The position numbers were made by a program, and so were the translations under genes. The notes below the pieces were generated by a model. That model worked only from the letters and a program-made list of their open reading frames with translations, ran no database searches and had not been told where the DNA came from. From assembly GCA_028284845.1 (NCBI GenBank), contig JANQQY010000290.1, forward strand, positions 1 through 8,515: a DNA stretch of 8,515 nucleotides, in the 5' to 3' direction. Numbering within the stretch: position 1 is the first letter of the stretch; the number at the start of each line of letters is the position of its first letter. The stretch is from Spirochaetales bacterium. GTDB taxonomy: Bacteria > Spirochaetota > Spirochaetia > DSM-27196 > SLST01. Positions 6,801-8,515 of this stretch are shown here, one piece after another.

Positions 6801-8514
6801 AGAGGGAGTCCACGTACACCTGAAGGCCAAAGAGAGGAAACGGGTCAACACGGGCATTGTCGAACAAGACCCCCGCAGATGAGATTGAGAAGTTCTCGAC
6901 CTCTGCGACGAGCAGCTGATCCTCCAGTTGGATCTCAAAGAGCGCTTCGCCGACCTGGAACACTCCTTCTGAGAAGTAGACGTTCCACATCTGGGCCGAT
7001 CCAAACCTGCCGAACGGCACAACGAGATACGGAATGATGGTGTCGGTCTGGATCGAACCATCTCCGCCTACGTCGACTTCGTCAAAGTAGACAACGCTTC
7101 CGCCGAACATGTCCGGCAACTCTACAAATGCGCTGAACCGTAGTCCTTGCTCGTCAAAGGTCGCGCGGTTGGCTCCAAGACGGAGACCCGCAAAGTCCAA
7201 GTCGAGATACTCTGCGAGCAGACCCGGCTCCCGGAAGGTACCGTCGGCCCACACCTGCATCTCTGGTAGCTCAACTGCAATGTTTCCCTCGAGAACTCCA
7301 ATGATGGAGCGCTCGGCAACAAAGTACGAACGCGCAAAGCGGTACTGCTCAACCAGGACGTCCCAGTCGTCCACGCGCCACGCCACGGAGTCGGAGCGGG
7401 ACGCCGTCTCAACGGTACCGTCAGGATAGAGGCGAATCGCACCGTTGGGATAACTCACCGAAGTCGACCCGATACCAGGGAGTCGTAGCGAACCACCCAT
7501 GCTGATTGAAACGGAATCAAACCGGTAGTCTGTCGCAGCGACGTCGAACCCAGCGGTCGAAGTGAACGTAGCAGGCCCGGTGGGGGCTCCAAACTGCGTG
7601 ATCTCTCCCAATGAGCTGACAACCACATTGGAGATTGGAAGTGTACCACCGCCCATCGAGTCATAGAGCAGAACGCTCGCCAACCCAATCTGAAGCTCAT
7701 CCGGCAGAAGGACAATCTCGTCAGCATTCACAGGAAAGCCGTTGATTCGCAGAAACTGACCGTCAACGTTTGCCGGAAGAGTAACGGAACCGTCGGGCGC
7801 GATGCCTGTATCGGCAAGCGTGATCCAGTAGCCACCAAGTTCGGACGGCATGTCGACCAGCAGCTCTGCGACGAGACCGACATCGCCGATGCGGAGCCCT
7901 GCGAATCGAGCGGTCCACGAACCAAAGTTCCCATCAACCGTGGCCTCGCTCGTTGCAGGGGACACGATCTGACTCGGATCGAACACGAGCCCAATAAAGG
8001 CAGTGTCCGTCGGCCCACCGATTGCGAGTAGATCAAAGGTAGCGCTCTGCACGATCACCTCTGTGCCCGTAACCAGGGAACCGCCTTGAACGATCCCGTG
8101 CCAGCCTCCAACGCTCAGGGGAGAGCCTGGAACAAGAGCGCCGTCGCCAAAGGTCCCGTCTATGACGAGCTGTACGTCTGTGACGGTTGCGGTGTGCGAG
8201 CCCGCATGAGCGGGAAGTGAGAACGCGACGCTATTCGCAAAGAGGCCGTCGGCCCGGGCCGTGATTCCCGTGATCGAGGCGGAGGAATCAATTGGTAGCG
8301 ATACAGGGAAACTCTGATCGGTGGCTCCTTCCAGATAGAGCGTATCGTCCTCATATCTGAAGCCGATCTCATCGAACTCCCACGTGCCGGCTCCAAACTG
8401 CGCCGGAACGTTTGTAACCGTTGGGTTGACCAGGACATATCCTTGCGCCTCAAGTCGGATTTGCGTTGCAGCGAAATCATATCCAGCGACGCTTGCGCCG
8501 TACGAGCCATCTGA
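1..8514 (-). CDS. Giant multidomain surface/secreted protein, internal fragment (partial at both ends)
   Basis: The reverse-complement frame whose codons start at coordinates divisible by three, from 8514 down to 1, is open for all 2,838 codons, which cannot be chance. The translation is coherent throughout: alternating hydrophobic beta-strand patterns, Gly/Asp turns and recognisable extracellular beta domains. In order these are long degenerate repeats (residues 1-1306), a Gly/Trp/Arg-rich module (1307-1618), a PPC-like domain (about 1691-1784), Ig-like and FN3-like domains (1785-2092), two IPT/TIG plus Ig-like pairs (2096-2451), a putative Ig domain (2452-2538) and a beta-propeller (2563-2838). 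I found no Cys, only 13 Lys and no hydrophobic membrane helix. Start, signal peptide, stop and regulatory sites lie outside the window, and internal Met codons are not credible starts because coding continues upstream of them. Codon use looks uniform, without a sign of frameshift or a transferred segment. A structural or adhesive role at the cell surface is inferred from the domains. No specific function or gene name can be given. Confidence 0.97.
901..1161 (-). other. Putative Ig domain (He_PIG type)
   Basis: Residues 2452-2538. After PAMVGVPYEYPLRTENGDDP (2463-2482) comes the signature SLPAGLAVSASGVISGTP (2491-2508), then QVTLFAVDNEGREARATFEI (2515-2534). The combination h-x-G-x-x-Y-x-Y-x-h, L-P-x-G-L-x-h-x-x-x-G-x-I-x-G-T-P and a final strand with Asp-Asn/Gly turn is diagnostic for this cadherin-like Ig family. 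It is common in secreted and surface proteins and usually acts as a spacer. It directly precedes the propeller. Confidence 0.88.
1162..1446 (-). other. Ig-like domain paired with TIG copy 2
   Basis: Residues 2357-2451. It begins DYTLSTPETVVRLQHGESREI (a D-Y-T-L-S first strand), continues VNGSVGLVSLDADAT, then SETTLTVSVLEAIPTGTYQV (about 2412-2431) and closes with a hydrophobic strand ending LVVG. The same strand order as in the domain after TIG copy 1 supports common descent. The IPTGTYQVTVDANG stretch is typical of bacterial Ig-like spacers. Confidence 0.6.
1453..1689 (-). other. IPT/TIG domain, copy 2
   Basis: Residues 2276-2354. It starts PDPTITSLFPPVVTAGDELT (2276-2295), then VYGYGFGPNGTLRLGSAILP, ITVQVPAGATSGPVTVERDG (2324-2343) and ends QLIVL. 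The I-x-S-h-x-P start, G-x-G-F-G turn, T-V-Q-V-P and A-x-S-G-P-V-T-V segments are textbook TIG. It is about 180 residues after the equivalent point in copy 1. Confidence 0.87.
1690..1980 (-). other. Ig-like domain paired with TIG copy 1
   Basis: Residues 2179-2275. The order is YLISISGDRIITETGGTGSL at the start, then FSGSLGVTAST (about 2209-2219), ELQVSIPQALSVNETVELTV (about 2223-2242) and GTYGVDVTFSDGTVLTVPVDV (2251-2271). This matches a common uncharacterised bacterial Ig-like type: a first strand ending in Ser, an F-S-G-x-h-x-V-x-A strand, then G-T-Y-x-h-x-V-x-x-x-D-G and a closing strand. It is adjacent to TIG copy 1 and equivalent to the domain after TIG copy 2. Confidence 0.6.
1987..2229 (-). 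other. IPT/TIG domain, copy 1
   Basis: Residues 2096-2176. It begins PVVTEVAPNNW, continues TEVAIQGRNFMPGTIVTLAG (2112-2131), then ITVRVPANTAGGEPELLVTG (2144-2163), and ends TVFVL. These are the four hallmarks of IPT/TIG Ig-fold domains: a P-x-h-x-x-h-x-P start, h-x-I-x-G-x-N-F-x-P-G, T-h-x-V-x-V-P and a G-G/N-x-x-P closing turn. TIG domains are common spacer or binding units in bacterial surface proteins. This is among the clearest domain calls in the window. Confidence 0.85.
2239..2556 (-). other. Ig-like domain preceding the TIG array
   Basis: Residues 1987-2092. Features are GEVVFTGQSTDLFARLSQAA (1999-2018), a segment of Ser-rich turns with FMISISASETLGPGIYPMEL (about 2052-2071) and a final VTPFTVDVR strand. 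The phrase LGPGIYPMELVLTNA is the usual late-strand pattern of bacterial Ig-like domains that contain P-G-x-Y followed by a long hydrophobic strand. I cannot assign a specific subfamily. Confidence 0.45.
2563..2838 (-). other. Fibronectin type III-like domain
   Basis: Residues 1893-1984. The order of strands is FN3-like: IVRVALTDTV for strand B, a YGYEVSYEQDGDEKWYFIG segment (1921-1939) for the C strands, a LPGFEPGESVEIGVAARGSNG segment (about 1946-1966) corresponding to the L-x-P-G-x-x-Y-x-h-x-V-x-A pattern of strands E-F, and a final SALVYASPITI strand. The usual Tyr before strand F is replaced by Val-Glu, so this is a divergent member. It is a spacer or binding domain in an exported protein. 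Confidence 0.5.
2845..3162 (-). other. Ig-like beta-sandwich domain
   Basis: Residues 1785-1890. The region contains VSGATDPDLSGNEVTIFF (about 1809-1825), VSVDGSFTAPI (about 1841-1851) and LENGEYWVSAQVETLEG (about 1856-1872). The sequence of strands and the G-x-Y-x-V-x-A-x-V strand F match bacterial Ig-like spacer domains in which a DGSF hairpin precedes the last strands. The family assignment is general (Ig-like/Big-type), and the boundaries are approximate. Confidence 0.5.
3163..3444 (-). other. PPC/jelly-roll-like beta domain
   Basis: Residues 1691-1784. The pattern is a strand ending LMIVVGYGEGNPDITLFDPNG (about 1714-1734), then a stretch leading to GPGSIMIALDDPIAGTWNVRVLG (about 1748-1770), ending in EMEVYGF. 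The order DITLFDPNG, then a hydrophobic strand, then PxAGTWxVRV is typical of small beta-sandwich domains found after peptidase or VWA domains (bacterial pre-peptidase C-terminal, P-domain and CLCA-like Ig families). Such domains act as stability or binding modules in secreted proteins. The exact family is uncertain without a profile search. Confidence 0.55.
3445..3660 (-). other. Linker with Pro/Ala-rich stretch
   Basis: Residues 1619-1690 contain two or three short beta-like stretches followed by DVPAAAPEVAAPTSR (1664-1678), which has the composition of a flexible extended linker. It separates the aromatic/Arg-rich module from the chain of Ig-type domains and is a natural place to end one structural domain and begin the next. 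Confidence 0.45.
3661..4596 (-). other. Gly/Trp/Arg-rich beta module of unknown family
   Basis: Residues 1307-1618. It opens with a last copy of the repeat motif (LPDFTIPGGMG at 1310, LDGDGG turn at 1330), then changes character. It becomes rich in Gly, Tyr, Phe, Trp and Asn, with the stretches MYINGIRGGIAFGPP (1389-1403) and VDVWVDVTDWDWAIQGN (1440-1456), and then an arginine- and aromatic-rich part (GFFFERRWRVFRR at 1519-1531, SRDWWFGG at 1539-1546). Strands alternate strongly, and the region could be one large beta-sheet or barrel-like domain rather than a further tandem repeat. It sits exactly between the repeat stalk and the Ig-type chain, so it may be a capping or junction domain. I cannot name a family and assign no function. 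Confidence 0.5.
4597..6549 (-). repeat. Central tandem repeats, period about 70 residues
   Basis: Residues 656-1306. The motif starts near residues 662 (IPPSLGVG), 728 (LPSDLPAPF), 798 (FEQGFPSGILG), 871 (LPTGMPEFLAG), 942 (FTDAFPEGIRG), 1013 (LPDSFPEGLAG), 1083 (GMPSSLGPIVG), 1151 (FDQSYPSGLGG) and 1215 (LELPGNLAG). Spacings are 66, 70, 73, 71, 71, 70, 68 and 64. The best units share an LPxxFPxGLxG core, then a short strand ending in F-x-h-D-x-D-G (FDSDGNL at 962, FDLDGNI at 1033), then about 50 residues of alternating strands. Just before the core there is usually a Gly followed by a short strand and another small residue. The last unit is longer (95 residues to the motif at 1310). The family is not recognised. 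The repeat itself is supported directly by the regular spacing. Confidence 0.8.
6550..8514 (-). repeat. N-proximal repeat region, period about 122 residues
   Basis: Residues 1-655 of the giant protein. A Leu/Met-Pro motif, often followed by Gly-Gly, begins near residues 100 (SLPAHAG), 222 (MPSELGG), 345 (LPGIG), 466 (LPDMFGG) and 587 (LPDTMPNQLG), giving spacings of 122, 123, 121 and 121. About 19-21 residues after the first four comes a turn of x-Asp-Gly type (near 119, 240, 364 and 485); at 587 the equivalent turn reads ETG (near 608). Strands alternate hydrophobic and polar residues, as in beta-sheet. A second shared element, FAGLR[I/L]G, occurs at 204-210 and 441-447. The copies are divergent in protein sequence, so no DNA-level direct repeat is expected. 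I do not recognise the family. Possible folds are a beta-solenoid, Ig-like tandem domains, or a long beta-groove of the AsmA/TamB type; the first two fit the downstream domains better. Confidence 0.7.
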
Positions 8515-8515
8515 A

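Noticed and set aside
7846..7851. Internal Met codons (for example residue 222) as a translation start
   Set aside because: The same frame and the same repeat pattern continue upstream of every internal Met, so none marks the beginning of the protein.
6663..8510. Minus-strand open frames out of phase with the giant frame (for example 6663-7061, 7122-7442, 7455-7727, 8160-8510)
   Set aside because: None has codon starts at coordinates divisible by three. Their products are Arg/Ser-rich with no domain features, and they overlap a frame that is clearly coding.
1..8514. RTX calcium nonapeptide repeats (GGxGxDxxx)
   Set aside because: I looked for tandem GGxGxD nonapeptides and saw only isolated GG or DG turns, so no type I secretion RTX block can be claimed in this window.

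Overview
The whole 8,515-base window lies inside one giant protein-coding gene on the minus strand. Reading the reverse complement from base 8514 down to base 1 gives 2,838 codons with no stop. Both ends of the gene are outside the window, so its true start, stop, promoter, ribosome binding site and terminator cannot be seen. Residue numbers below count from base 8514 (residue n covers bases 8515-3n to 8517-3n). All shorter frames, on either strand, are shadows of this one. There is no intergenic stretch, and I see no RNA gene, CRISPR array, insertion sequence or attachment site.

Layout in the direction of translation (high to low coordinates). (1) Residues 1-655 (8514-6550): degenerate beta-rich repeats whose clearest motif, a Leu-Pro start followed about 20 residues later by an x-Asp-Gly turn, recurs about every 122 residues. 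(2) Residues 656-1306 (6549-4597): the same kind of unit, now about every 70 residues. (3) Residues 1307-1618 (4596-3661): a Gly/Trp/Arg-rich beta module of unknown family with a dense arginine cluster. (4) A Pro/Ala linker. (5) A chain of extracellular-type beta-sandwich domains (3444-901): a PPC/jelly-roll-like domain, an Ig-like domain, a fibronectin type III-like domain, another Ig-like domain, two IPT/TIG plus Ig-like pairs in tandem, and a putative Ig domain with the LPxGL...ISGTP signature. (6) A PQQ/WD40-like beta-propeller (828-1) that runs off the window.

The protein is probably a giant secreted or cell-surface protein: a long repetitive stalk followed by Ig-type spacers and a propeller that may bind a ligand. 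Supporting this, I found no cysteine and only 13 lysines in 2,838 residues, with many Asp, Glu, Ser, Thr, Gly and Val. An adhesin, a surface-layer-like fibre or an exported structural protein would all fit, and the sequence does not decide between them.

The organism is most likely a bacterium of moderately high GC (by eye in the upper 50s percent) using the standard code. Lysine depletion with abundant acidic residues would fit a marine or saline habitat, but an exported protein can look this way anywhere. Giant genes of this kind are known in several environmental lineages (for example Omnitrophota, Chlorobiota and Spirochaetota). I cannot assign this one.
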